A DNA stretch of 64,000 nt from an uncultured Lachnospiraceae bacterium (GTDB lineage Bacteria > Bacillota > Clostridia > Lachnospirales > Lachnospiraceae). A model generated the notes under the pieces. That model searched no databases. It worked only from the letters and a program-made list of their open reading frames with translations, and was not told where the DNA came from. The stretch covers positions 31,295 to 95,294 of the forward strand of contig CALWBQ010000038.1 in NCBI GenBank assembly GCA_944376125.1, in the 5' to 3' direction. Position 1 is the stretch's first letter, and every line of letters starts with the position of its first letter. Below, one piece after another: positions 25,619 to 34,400 of the stretch. Made by a program: the position numbers and the translations under genes.

Positions 25619-25837
25619 ATGGAGAGAACGATTCGAAGAAAGCGGAAAGCGGTTGTTGATACCGATATGTGCGTTGCCTGCGGCTGCTGCGTGAAAGTCT
25701 GTCCTATGGAGGCGATTGAAATCTGGAGAGGGATCGCTGCCAGAGTGGCGGAGGAGAAATGTGTGGGCTGCGGAAAGTGTGCCCGAGAGTGTCCAGCATC
25801 TGTCATTGAGATTCGGGAGGAGGGAGAACGGAGATGA
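25619..25837 (+). CDS. Small 2[4Fe-4S] ferredoxin
   Basis: 72 residues from ATG 25619 with GGGAGG upstream; the frame is open further back but has no other good start. Two cluster motifs, CVACGCCVKVCP and CVGCGKCARECP, give a bacterial-type 2[4Fe-4S] ferredoxin with a basic N-terminus (MERTIRRKRKA). Its stop overlaps the start of the membrane FeS protein, so the two are probably made together and exchange electrons. Confidence 0.9.
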   Translation: MERTIRRKRKAVVDTDMCVACGCCVKVCPMEAIEIWRGIAARVAEEKCVGCGKCARECPASVIEIREEGERR

Positions 25838-26409
25838 AAAAGCACTGGTATGATTATATGTGGATTGTGTCACTCGCATATTTGATTTTGGGTTTCTTTA
25901 ACATTTTGTTTGCGTGGCTTGGACTTCTGTGCTTTTTTATCCCCCTGCTTATATCAGCGGTGAAAGGGACAAAAGGCTACTGCAACCGCTACTGCGGGAG
26001 AGGACAGCTCTTTGGCCTTCTTGGCGGGAGAGTGGGACTGTCCAGAAAGAGAGATATCCCCAAATGGATGAAAAGCAGGGGATTTCGATATGGATTTTTG
26101 GCCTTCTTTTTCGTTATGTTTTTTCAGATGCTGTGGAATACGTATCTGGTGTTTGTTGGGACAGCAGATTTGAAGCAGGTGGTGACGCTGCTGTGGACTT
26201 TTAAGCTGCCATGGCAGTGGGCCTACCACGGCACGCTGTTTCACCCGGGCGTGGCACAGTTTGCCTTCGGCTTTTACAGCGTCATGCTGACTTCTACAAT
26301 CCTTGGCCTCATCACCATGGTCTTGTTTAAACCGCGAAGCTGGTGCGTTTACTGCCCCATGGGAACCATGACTCAGATGATCTGCAGGGTCAGGAACGGC
26401 AGGAAATGA
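25834..26409 (+). CDS. NapH/NosR-type membrane FeS protein
   Basis: 191 residues with about four membrane helices. It has cysteine motifs KGYCNRYCGRGQ (residues ~49-60) and SWCVYCPMGT near the C-terminus, as in the membrane part of NapH, NosR and CcoG-like proteins. It lacks the ferredoxin domains those proteins carry, which here are supplied by the separate gene upstream. Its partner reductase is not in the window. The 3' end overlaps the convergent GNAT gene by 20 bases. Confidence 0.8.
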   Translation: MKKHWYDYMWIVSLAYLILGFFNILFAWLGLLCFFIPLLISAVKGTKGYCNRYCGRGQLFGLLGGRVGLSRKRDIPKWMKSRGFRYGFLAFFFVMFFQMLWNTYLVFVGTADLKQVVTLLWTFKLPWQWAYHGTLFHPGVAQFAFGFYSVMLTSTILGLITMVLFKPRSWCVYCPMGTMTQMICRVRNGRK

Positions 26410-26839
26410 TTTTTTCCATGTATACGCATGGAAAGGTATCACTGTGCGCCTGGTGCTGTGCATTATAATGGTATCCCAGCTTTTCGTAGAAGGAGGCAGC
26501 CACATCTCTGCTGGAAAGGACAATTTTGCTGCAGAAGCTCTCTCGGATCCACTGCTCGGCGGCCTGCACAGCCATGCGGCCGATGCCTTGTCCACGGTAT
26601 TCCGGCAGGACGACAACTCTGCCGATTTCCGCGGTTTTTTCCGCCGTCTCAAACCAGCGGCAGGTGCCGACGGGGAAGCTGCCGTCAAGCACCAGGACAT
26701 AATGGCAGGAAGGACCGTCCCGGCGGTCGATTTCTTCCTCCAGTGCGATGCCGTGGGCTTTTGCCATGGCCTGTATCCTGACGTAATACGCTCCGGCGCG
26801 CAGATATTCTTCTGAGCCTTTTATAATCTGTAAATCCAT
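26390..26839 (-). CDS. GNAT-family N-acetyltransferase
   Basis: 149 residues. The acetyl-CoA binding motif A is IGRVVVLPEYRGQGIGRMAV, preceded by a PVGTCRWFET strand and followed by a C-terminal segment ending FYEKLGYHYNAQHQ, as in the ElaA/YjcF-like subgroup. The substrate is unknown. Start ATG 26839 with GAAAGGAT upstream. It ends inside the tail of the convergent NapH-like gene. Confidence 0.9.
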   Translation of the reverse strand: MDLQIIKGSEEYLRAGAYYVRIQAMAKAHGIALEEEIDRRDGPSCHYVLVLDGSFPVGTCRWFETAEKTAEIGRVVVLPEYRGQGIGRMAVQAAEQWIRESFCSKIVLSSRDVAASFYEKLGYHYNAQHQAHSDTFPCVYMEKIISCRS

Positions 26840-26863
26840 GAGATTGTCTATCCTTTCATTTCT

Positions 26864-27229
26864 TTAGTGTACGATCATTTCGCCGGCAACTGCAGCCAGG
26901 ATACCGACAGTAACGCTTAAAACGGCATACAGCAGGCCGATTCCGATATCGCCGTTTTTCAGCAGGCCGCCGGTTTCCAGCGCAAAAGAAGAAAAAGTCG
27001 TAAATCCGCCGCATATGCCAGCCTTCAGGAACAGCACGGTCCGGGGATTGAGGGAGTGATTCTTCAATGCATATGCGGTTATGATACCGATGACAAAAGA
27101 GCCTAAAATATTTATGAAGAAGGTTTTCAGCGGAAAGGGACAGTTCTCTGCCAGGGGAATCTGTCCGATCAGGTATCTGCATACTGCGCCGATAAATCCT
27201 CCTGCTCCTACAGCAATACACTCTAACAT
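26864..27229 (-). CDS. crcB: CrcB/Fluc fluoride exporter
   Basis: 121 residues, four membrane helices. Family motifs: GGFIGAVCRYLIG at the start, FINILGSFVIG (pore Asn) and GICGGFTTFSSFALE (pore Phe box with the central Na+ site). Fluc channels work as antiparallel dimers, either of one protein or of two; only one gene is seen here. Start ATG 27229 behind GGAGGAACC. It follows the reductase gene at a 15-base gap. I see no fluoride riboswitch in front of this group. Confidence 0.95.
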   Translation of the reverse strand: MLECIAVGAGGFIGAVCRYLIGQIPLAENCPFPLKTFFINILGSFVIGIITAYALKNHSLNPRTVLFLKAGICGGFTTFSSFALETGGLLKNGDIGIGLLYAVLSVTVGILAAVAGEMIVH

Positions 27230-27244
27230 GGCGGTTCCTCCGTT

Positions 27245-27787
27245 TTATTGTTTTTTGCGGCATCGGGAATAGACCAGTTCCGTTATGCCGTTATAGGTTT
27301 GTGTGCGGGCCAGACGCAGCCGCATCTCCTCTGCTGTTTCCCCGAAGAGCCGGATTCCGCCTCCCAGAATAGTCGGTATGATGGAAATGTAATATTCATC
27401 AATCAGATCCTCACGGATTAAAGGATGAATGACACCGGCGCCTCCGCAGATCCATATGGATCTGCCCTGTTTCTGCTCCAGGCGGCGCACAAGGCTGCAG
27501 GGACTTTCACCGGTGAATATGATCTGCTCCGACGAAGGGAGGGAGCGGTGCGTAATGACATAGCTGGTGAGACCGCTGTAGACCCATTCATCCGGGGACA
27601 GCTCTGATTTAATCTGGTGATAGGTGTTCCAACCCATCACCATTGTATCAACGTCTTTGATAAAAACGGAGTACGTGTCCAAGACTTCTGCATGCTCATC
27701 CTGGCCTTTCAGCCAATCTACCTGTCCATTTCTGTCTGCAATATAGCCATCCAGACTCATGGCGATAAACAATACAACCTTTCTCAT
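27245..27787 (-). CDS. Dihydrofolate-reductase-fold protein (RibD C-terminal type)
   Basis: 180 residues from ATG 27787, seven bases after the previous stop. It carries the DHFR-like/RibD_C signature FIAMSLDGYIADRNGQVDWL, then VMGWNTYHQI, YVITHRSL and the NADPH-loop IWICGGAGVIHPLI. YyaP/YwjB-like proteins of this kind are common in Firmicutes and mostly uncharacterised; they usually do not replace true DHFR. No strong ribosome binding site, so coupling to the aldolase gene is likely. Confidence 0.85.
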   Translation of the reverse strand: MRKVVLFIAMSLDGYIADRNGQVDWLKGQDEHAEVLDTYSVFIKDVDTMVMGWNTYHQIKSELSPDEWVYSGLTSYVITHRSLPSSEQIIFTGESPCSLVRRLEQKQGRSIWICGGAGVIHPLIREDLIDEYYISIIPTILGGGIRLFGETAEEMRLRLARTQTYNGITELVYSRCRKKQ

Positions 27788-27794
27788 TGCTTTT

Positions 27795-28817
27795 TTACAA
27801 CAGACTGATGAGCCGGTCAATCTCTTCCATGTCCGTCGCCCAGCTGGTGGCGAATCTCACTGTGGTATGGTTTCCATCATATTTTTCCCAGAAACTGAAC
27901 CTGACGCTCTGTGCCAGGGCTTTCATTTTGGCATTTTCCAGGATGACAAAGATCTGGTTGGTGGGCGAATCAATCAAAAGCCGGTAGCCCTTGCGGCGCA
28001 GAGCTTCCTTCAGCCTGTCTGCCGTCTTGATGGCATTTTTGCTGATCTCCAGATACAGGTTATCGGTAAAGAGCGTATCAAACTGGATCCCCAGTACCCG
28101 GCCTTTGGCAAGGAGAGCGCCCTGCTGTTTTATCATGGTCAGAAAATGCTCCGGCGCCTTTTTGGGAAAAACTACGGCCTCGCCGCACAGGGCGCCGACC
28201 TTTGTGCCGCCGATGTAGAAGACATCGGTGCAGCGGGCGATATCCTGCAGGGTGACATCGGAGGCGGGTGATGCCAGGCCGTAGCCCAGCCGCGCTCCGT
28301 CCAGGAAAAGAGGAATCTTGTAGAGGCTGCAGACGTCGGCAAGATCACTCAGCTCCTGCCGGGTATACAGGGTTCCGTATTCTGTGGGATGAGAGATATA
28401 GACCATGCCGGGAAATACCATGTGGTCATGGTTTTCATCACTGTAAAAGGTCTGGAGATAGTTACGGACAGTATCAGCGGAGAGCTTGCCATCCTTATGG
28501 GGGAGGCTCAGAACTTTATGGCCGGTGTATTCCACAGCCCCGGCCTCATGGCCGTTAATGTGGCCGGTGGAGGCAGCGATAACGCCCTCGTAGCGCTTCA
28601 GAAAGGCAGCGATGACGGCGGCGTTGGTCTGGGTTCCGCCGGACAGGAAATAAATTTCTGCATCTGGGCAGGCGCAGGCAGCCCGGATCTTTTCTTTGGC
28701 AGACAGGCAGTACCGGTCCATGCCGTACCCGGGCAGCTTTTCCATATTTGTCTCTATAAATCTTTTCAAAATAGCGGGGTGGGCACCCTCGCAGTAATCA
28801 TTTTCAAAATATAACAC
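27795..28817 (-). CDS. Low-specificity threonine aldolase-type PLP lyase
   Basis: 340 residues from a GTG start at 28817 behind AGGAGG. Beta-eliminating lyase/threonine aldolase signatures are FLSGGTQTNAAVIAAFLKRY, HINGHEAGAVEYTGHKVL, FLDGARLGYGLA and the PLP-lysine segment VFYIGGTKVGAL. It cleaves L-threonine/allo-threonine to glycine and acetaldehyde, or a related beta-hydroxy amino acid. It is the first gene of a minus-strand group with the reductase and crcB. Confidence 0.9.
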   Translation of the reverse strand: MLYFENDYCEGAHPAILKRFIETNMEKLPGYGMDRYCLSAKEKIRAACACPDAEIYFLSGGTQTNAAVIAAFLKRYEGVIAASTGHINGHEAGAVEYTGHKVLSLPHKDGKLSADTVRNYLQTFYSDENHDHMVFPGMVYISHPTEYGTLYTRQELSDLADVCSLYKIPLFLDGARLGYGLASPASDVTLQDIARCTDVFYIGGTKVGALCGEAVVFPKKAPEHFLTMIKQQGALLAKGRVLGIQFDTLFTDNLYLEISKNAIKTADRLKEALRRKGYRLLIDSPTNQIFVILENAKMKALAQSVRFSFWEKYDGNHTTVRFATSWATDMEEIDRLISLL

Positions 28818-28939
28818 TGGTTGTTCCTCCTGTGATTACCCCTTTTTACAGGGCATTTTATGGTACATTTGAGTACATTTTAACCTGATTTTTAACAATT
28901 TGCAAACGGTTCGCAATCATTTTCCAAACAAAACCATTG

Positions 28940-28945
28940 TATAGT
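28940..28945 (+). promoter_or_regulatory. Possible -10 element before a small membrane peptide gene
   Basis: TATAGT at 28940-28945 lies about 55 bases before the ATG at 29001. No good -35 hexamer is found at 16-18 bases. A TTGC-N9-GCAA inverted repeat lies ~25 bases upstream (around 28900-28916) and could be an activator or repressor site. Confidence 0.3.
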
Positions 28946-29000
28946 ACTCTCATCTATAGAAGAAAGCGAAAACAAAGAATGATTAAAAGGAGAGGATACT

Positions 29001-29102
29001 ATGAAACGGAACATTTGTCGGATAACAAGGATCGCTTCTATTGCCGGAATCGTGCTGCTGGCCGCGGCCGGGATTCAGAAAATCAGAAGAAACCGGAGAT
29101 GA
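29001..29102 (+). CDS. 33-residue single-pass membrane peptide
   Basis: ATG 29001 has an excellent ribosome binding site, AAAGGAGAGG. The product has a basic start (MKRNICRITR), one hydrophobic helix (IASIAGIVLLAAAGI) and a strongly basic end (QKIRRNRR). This is the design of small membrane regulators or of a type I toxin, but no antisense RNA or copy is visible. It is the first of two very short frames before an ABC permease gene. Function unknown. Confidence 0.55.
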   Translation: MKRNICRITRIASIAGIVLLAAAGIQKIRRNRR

Positions 29103-29108
29103 GAGGAG

Positions 29109-29225
29109 ATGAAAATCAGGAAGCTGCCAGAGAACGTTCCCTCTGGCGCTTTCTCTTCTTTTACCATTGCTTTACAAAGGGTTTACCAGGATTTTGTTGA
29201 ATTTCTGTTTTTGAATGTGCTTTAA
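29109..29225 (+). CDS. Possible 38-residue peptide overlapping the permease frame
   Basis: ATG 29109 has a close GAGGAG, spaced very tightly. The frame ends at the TAA of a TAATG, whose ATG opens the frame of the next gene. The product (MKIRKLPENVPSGAFSSFTI at the start) has no recognisable motif. It may be a real coupling peptide or only a remnant of a lost gene, such as the tail of an ATPase or binding protein that would normally precede this permease. Confidence 0.3.
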   Translation: MKIRKLPENVPSGAFSSFTIALQRVYQDFVEFLFLNVL

Positions 29226-29260
29226 TGGGATTACTGTGGGAGGGAAAGAGGCAGGCCATG

Positions 29261-30901
29261 ATGAAACACATAAAAGAATGGGAAATGAAAGGGATCAGCG
29301 GAGCGGTAGCGGGAATTTTCTTTGCCTTTCTGCTGGTCCCTGTTCTGATTTTGCTGGGAACGTCTTTTGCGGGGGAGAGAGGATTTACCCTGGCTCATTA
29401 CAGAGAGATTTTGGGAGAAAAAGGGTTTCTGCAGGCCCTGAGAAACAGCGCTCTGCTCTCATCTGTAAGTGCAGCTGCGGCGACAGCGCTGGCCTTTGTG
29501 CTGGCGTATACGATTCAGTACACCAATGTGCCCAAAGGGCTGAAATACTTTGTACGCCTGACAGCGCTCATCCCTGCCCTGATCCCTGCGGTCACATATG
29601 GGGCTGCCGCCGCATACCTTCTGGAGCCGCACAGCTTTGCCGGTCTGCTTTTGGGCTATACCATCTGTGCGCTTCCAGCCGCGTTTGTGCTGATGTATCA
29701 TTCCATGGAGTCTATTGACAGGAAATTTATGGTTGTGTCACGGATTATGGGGGATACCCCACTCCGCACATTTTTAGAGATGGTCTGCCGGCCTCTTTTG
29801 GGCTCTTTTGCTGCGTCCGTCATTCAGTGCTTCACCTTCTGTTTTGCAGACTATGGGATTTCGGCCGCTGCGGGAGGAGATATCCAGACGGCGGCTGTTG
29901 TGGTTTGGCGCGAAATGATGGGCGGCGGCCCCAACGCCGGCAGAGGGGCAGCGGCGGCAGCCATTCTGCTGATCCCCTCTGTGATGAACGTTGGTTTGCT
30001 GTATTATCTGGGGCAGCACAGCGTCCCAGGCGGCAGCCATTTTTCGGAGGAGATTCGCCCGGGGAGAATCAGAGACATCTCCTGCGGCCTGCTCTCCTGT
30101 CTGATCTTAGCTCCGGTGGTCTGCATGACAGCTGTGATCCTTGTGGTCCCCCTGACGGAAGGACAGCCTGGGCAGCTCCACTTCACTGCAAAATATATTT
30201 CTGAGACATTCTCGGATCCATCTCTGCGGAGGGCCTGCGGGAATTCTTTGCTGACGGCTGCGCTGTCGGCGCTGATCGGATCTCTGACTGCGTACGGTGC
30301 GGCCCTGGCTGCAAAGAGGAGCGGTCTTGGCGGCCGGCTGAAAGGCGCTGTCGAGAGCACTGCCCTGGCGGCTCATGCGGTTTCGGGCGTAACGATGGGA
30401 GCCGCACTTCTTCTGGCCTTTTCGGGGACGCCGCTTGAGGACACATGGCTTCTCCTGGCGGTCTGCAATGTGGTCCTCTTTTTCCCTGTACCCTACAAAA
30501 TGATGAAAAGCTCTCTGGCCGGTATGAACGCGTCCTGGGAGCCCACTGCCCTTCTCATGGGAGATACCTGGCTGGAGACGGTTGTGCGGGTGGTGACGCC
30601 GAACGCAATGCTGGCTCTGCTGAGAGCTTTCAGCTATTGCTTCGTGAATGCTGTGACGGCAGTGAATGCAGCCGTATTCATAGCAGGTGCCAGGACAATG
30701 GTGATCACCACCGAGATAAACGTACTGCAGGAACAAATGAGGTTTCACGAGATTTTCGCGCTGTCTCTGCTGGCCCTGACAGTTAATCTGGCAGTTGGGA
30801 GCGTGCCCTGGTATCTGGAAATGCACAGGAAACATGCCGGGGAGAGCGAAAGGCTGGTGAAAAATCCGCATACCGCTGCAGGGCGGCGAATAGATTGGTA
30901 G
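29261..30901 (+). CDS. Fused two-domain ABC permease (iron/thiamine/2-AEP importer type), orphan
   Basis: 546 residues from ATG 29261; ATG 29258 and 29225 are alternatives. Two BPD_transp_1 domains in tandem, about 12 membrane helices, with EAA-like loops MESIDRKFMVVSRIMGDTPL and GMNASWEPTALLMGDTWLET. The arrangement matches FbpB/ThiP/PhnV-like permeases. No ATPase or binding protein gene adjoins it, which is unusual for this family, so it depends on components elsewhere or is a relic. The next gene lies 26 bases downstream. Confidence 0.85.
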   Translation: MKHIKEWEMKGISGAVAGIFFAFLLVPVLILLGTSFAGERGFTLAHYREILGEKGFLQALRNSALLSSVSAAAATALAFVLAYTIQYTNVPKGLKYFVRLTALIPALIPAVTYGAAAAYLLEPHSFAGLLLGYTICALPAAFVLMYHSMESIDRKFMVVSRIMGDTPLRTFLEMVCRPLLGSFAASVIQCFTFCFADYGISAAAGGDIQTAAVVVWREMMGGGPNAGRGAAAAAILLIPSVMNVGLLYYLGQHSVPGGSHFSEEIRPGRIRDISCGLLSCLILAPVVCMTAVILVVPLTEGQPGQLHFTAKYISETFSDPSLRRACGNSLLTAALSALIGSLTAYGAALAAKRSGLGGRLKGAVESTALAAHAVSGVTMGAALLLAFSGTPLEDTWLLLAVCNVVLFFPVPYKMMKSSLAGMNASWEPTALLMGDTWLETVVRVVTPNAMLALLRAFSYCFVNAVTAVNAAVFIAGARTMVITTEINVLQEQMRFHEIFALSLLALTVNLAVGSVPWYLEMHRKHAGESERLVKNPHTAAGRRIDW

Positions 30902-30927
30902 TAATTAACTGCTTTGGGAGGCTGCAG

Positions 30928-31371
30928 ATGAAGCGATACCCATGGAGGGAAAACGCATTTTTAGCAGCAGCGCTGTGTGCAATGGCAATAGCGGCTGGCC
31001 TCTTATCCGGCTGCGGCGCGGTTAGAATTGGGAAAGACAGCGGCGAGAAGGTGAGAGATTTGGAGTTCACTGTGGTTGGGGATCAGGATGTCCCTCAGGA
31101 GCTTCAGGACCTGATTAATGAAAAGAAGGCCGGGGCTTTTAAGCTGACGTACACCAACGACCAGGGCCTTTACATTGTAAACGGCTACGGCCAGCAGCAG
31201 AGCGGGGGCTACAGCATTGCGGTGAAAGAATTGTACCTGACAGATAATTCCATCGTATTTGACACAGAGCTTCTGGGGCCGGAGAAAGGGGAGGATGTGG
31301 GAAATGAGCCCTCCTGTCCGTATATTGTGGTACAGACAGAGTACCTGGAAGAGCCGGTTATTTTTCAGTGA
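30928..31371 (+). CDS. Lipoprotein with PrcB-like C-terminal domain
   Basis: 147 residues from ATG 30928 with GGGAGG upstream. N-terminal signal with lipobox LLSGCGAV (Cys near residue 27). The mature part, DLEFTVVGDQDVPQELQDLI followed by YTNDQGLYIVNGYGQQQSGG, matches the protease-complex PrcB C-terminal domain. In spirochaetes PrcB assists a surface protease; here it may be only an uncharacterised surface protein. A large M16 protease lipoprotein is encoded convergently next door. A 15-bp terminator hairpin follows. Confidence 0.8.
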   Translation: MKRYPWRENAFLAAALCAMAIAAGLLSGCGAVRIGKDSGEKVRDLEFTVVGDQDVPQELQDLINEKKAGAFKLTYTNDQGLYIVNGYGQQQSGGYSIAVKELYLTDNSIVFDTELLGPEKGEDVGNEPSCPYIVVQTEYLEEPVIFQ

Positions 31372-31379
31372 AAATGCGG

Positions 31380-31427
31380 GGCGCCGCACAGCCAGACGGC
31401 AGTGCCGGATCATGGCTGTGCGGCGCC
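31380..31427. terminator. 15-bp perfect hairpin between convergent lipoprotein and protease genes
   Basis: GGCGCCGCACAGCCA (31380-31394) pairs perfectly with 31413-31427. T-rich sequence follows on the plus side (TTTGCAGTTATTT). It sits 8 bases from the protease stop on the minus strand and can end transcription from both sides. Confidence 0.8.
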
Positions 31428-31434
31428 TTTGCAG

Positions 31435-34400
31435 TTATTTGCTGCGGTAGGAGATGACATGGTCATAATAGGAAGCGTCTTCCTGGAGTACAGCTTCGGT
31501 GCCGACAGTGGCGATTCCCGCAGCGGCGATGATCCGCCTGATACAGTCAGCAGCGGCCTCCTGATCATCCAGAGAGGCATTTTTAATGTCATTGATGGTC
31601 TGGGCAGCGCGTTCAAGGCTGTTTCCGCAGATCTCACTTTCTATGATTTCCATGGGCTGGGTGAGGATGCCCCGCGAGAAGGTCAGGCTGGCCAGGCTGT
31701 TGAGGATATAGCCCTTCAGGTCGTCTTCCGTCAAGGTCATTTCCGCCAGATAATCTCCCGCACGCTCCATAATCTCTGTTGTTTCGCCGGCATTGGGATC
31801 GCTGTAGGAGTAGAAATACATGGACCCTGAGTAGGCGGCGAATGCGGCAGTAGCGCTGTAAGCGCCGTTCTGGAAGCGAAGCAGAGGAGTGAGATAGCGG
31901 TCTGACAATGCGGTTATAAATGGAACGTATCTGCCGCAAAAATCCTCCTGATCATAAGGAAAGCCAAAGAGGGCCGTATTCTGATCGGAGCTCTCAATCA
32001 CTGCGCCCAGCTTCTGTACCCGCTCGGGAAGCAAAAAGGCAGAGTCCTGTGCCTCAGGTGCGGGAAGCTGCGAGAGAATTTCTGCCGCTGCCTGGTGAAT
32101 ACCGGGCAGGTCGCTTTCCGAAGCGGCCAGAACTGCGATCAGGCGGGTTTTCGTCAGGAGCCTTTCCGAGATGCCGGCAAGACGCTGAGCCAGCTGCTCT
32201 CCGTACCCCTCATCTGATGAAAGCCTGTCCTGGATCTCGCCCAGGAAATAGTAGAATCCCTGGCCCTGGGAAGCCATGCTGTAGGCCATGGAGTCAGATG
32301 AATAGCTCTCTGCCAGATTAAAGGCAAGGGTAAGGGGATCTTCCGGCCTGGACAGATCATAGGAATCTTTATACCGGGCGACCAGTTCCAGAATTGTTCC
32401 GCTGTCAGAAAAATCAGCAGATCCGATCAGCTCCAGCAAAAGTTCCAGGCTCGTCTGGAAGTCCTCGGTCAGTCCTGACCATTCGATTTTCATCATTGGA
32501 TGGTGGTTTCCGCCGGCTTTGCTGCCGGGATAAAGGTTCTCGAAAGTGCAGGAGTAGATATACTCGGCTACCATGGACTGGACTTCTCCGGCGGAATATC
32601 TGGCTGTGTCAAGCTGGCCCAAGAGGAGTTTCAGCAGCTCCACATAATACATATCCTCGTTGGAGAATCCGCTGGTATCAAAATACAGGGCGTACTGACC
32701 GGCCATCTCGATATCCGCAGGAATCTCGTAGAAGGTAATGCCGCTCTCTTCCGTTTTTGTGTAGTCGTCAAACACCTCTGTGTCGGATATCTGGGAAGGA
32801 TCAATGAGAAAATCGCTGTTGGGATTTTCCTGCTGATTCCATGTATTGAAGTCCTCCGTCTCCTGAATCAGCGCTTCAATCTCCTCTTCGCTCATATCCG
32901 CCTTCATCTGAGCCAGATATTCGTCGCGTTCCGCCAGAATTTCTTCCGCCAGGCCCGGGGTGGGAACTGTTGTCACCAGCGCGGTTCTTCCGGCCGAGAG
33001 GGCATTGGAGGCCAGCGTTCTGACGGTCTGCTGCTCACTGTCCTTCTCCAAATTCCCCAGAACAGTCTCATATAATCCGTAAAAATCCATCTCACCGGTA
33101 TGGGTCCAGTAGTTGGCAATGTCAGGGAACAGGCTTACTCCTACATTGGCAGTATTGCGCATCAGATAGGCAGAGGTTTTTGCCTGTTTTAGGACAGAGC
33201 GGAGGGAGTCCTCCGGCACGCCGCCGGAGGCCGTTTCACGCAGCCCGTCCAGGACAGCCTGGCGGAAAGTCTGGCTCTGCTCTTCCTCGGCCTGGTACAG
33301 AGTGAAGGACAGATAGGGCTTGGCACAGTAAATGTTGACGCCGATACTGCATTGATTCTGGATTCCTCTCTCGCGCAGCAGCTGCATGAAATCTCCGTTT
33401 TCCTGATTCAGGACCTGTGCAAGGATACTCCAGGCCAGCAGATCCTCCCAGCTTTCGCTGGATAAGCTGACTGCGTAATCGATCTGAGATACGTTTTCTG
33501 ACGCATCCCCCTGAAAGGCAGGGCTTGGAACAACTGCTTCCACATGCCCGTCTTCGGTCTGCTGTTCTTTATATGAAGACAGGTCTGTTCCGAAGGGCTC
33601 TGCTTTGGAGAGATATTCCTGATCAAGAAAAGAGAGAACCCTTTCATAATCCATATCGCCGTACAGGAGTATCAGACTGTTGTCAAAATGGTAGCACCGC
33701 TCATAGGTCTCGATGGCATGCTCGTAGGTCAGCCCCTGATAGTTCAGGTGAGCGCGGCCAATGCTGTTTGCAGCCGTCTCGCCCGGATAGAGGGCATCGA
33801 CTACATTGTTGGCCGCTTCGCTGGCAGTATCGGTTAAATAGCCAAAATCTTCGGATAAAACCGTGCCTGTCATGGAAATAGGGTCTTCAGGATTGTAAAG
33901 CTCATAGCGCAGGGCTTCCCGCTTAAAAATGTTTTCATTGTTCAGGATGTCGGGCGCTGCCATGCAGCTCAGGTAAACATCGATCATATTGAGAAACTGA
34001 TCTTCATTTTCTGAACTGAAAGGGTAGCCGGTAAAGGTACTGTAAGTAAACGCATTGATAAATGAGTTGTAGCTTTTGTTTGCCAGATCGAAAAAGAGAT
34101 TGCTGCTGGGATATTTTTCCGACGAGATGAGAATGCCGTGTTCAAAAACATGGTTGGTGTCCGTCTCATCTACAGTAGGAGTGTTGTAGAAAATCCCAAA
34201 GGCCAGCTCCGGATCGCTGTTGCGGATATAAGCCAGCCTGGCGCCGCTCTTTTCATGGGTGAATGTGATCAGATCCGCTTTTAGAAAATCATTTTCCTCT
34301 GCAGATTCTACAGTAAATCCGGCGATTGTGCTGCCAGGTGCCAGCGGATCACTCTGGACAGAGGTGCCGGCATCATTATCCTGGCCGGCGGATGGGGATT

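Noticed and set aside
27230..27300. Fluoride riboswitch before crcB
   Set aside because: The upstream reductase gene is 15 bases away and no aptamer-like sequence is seen in front of the group.
28991..29200. 87-residue frame from 28937
   Set aside because: It lacks a ribosome binding site, and overlaps the better-supported 33-residue frame starting at 29001.
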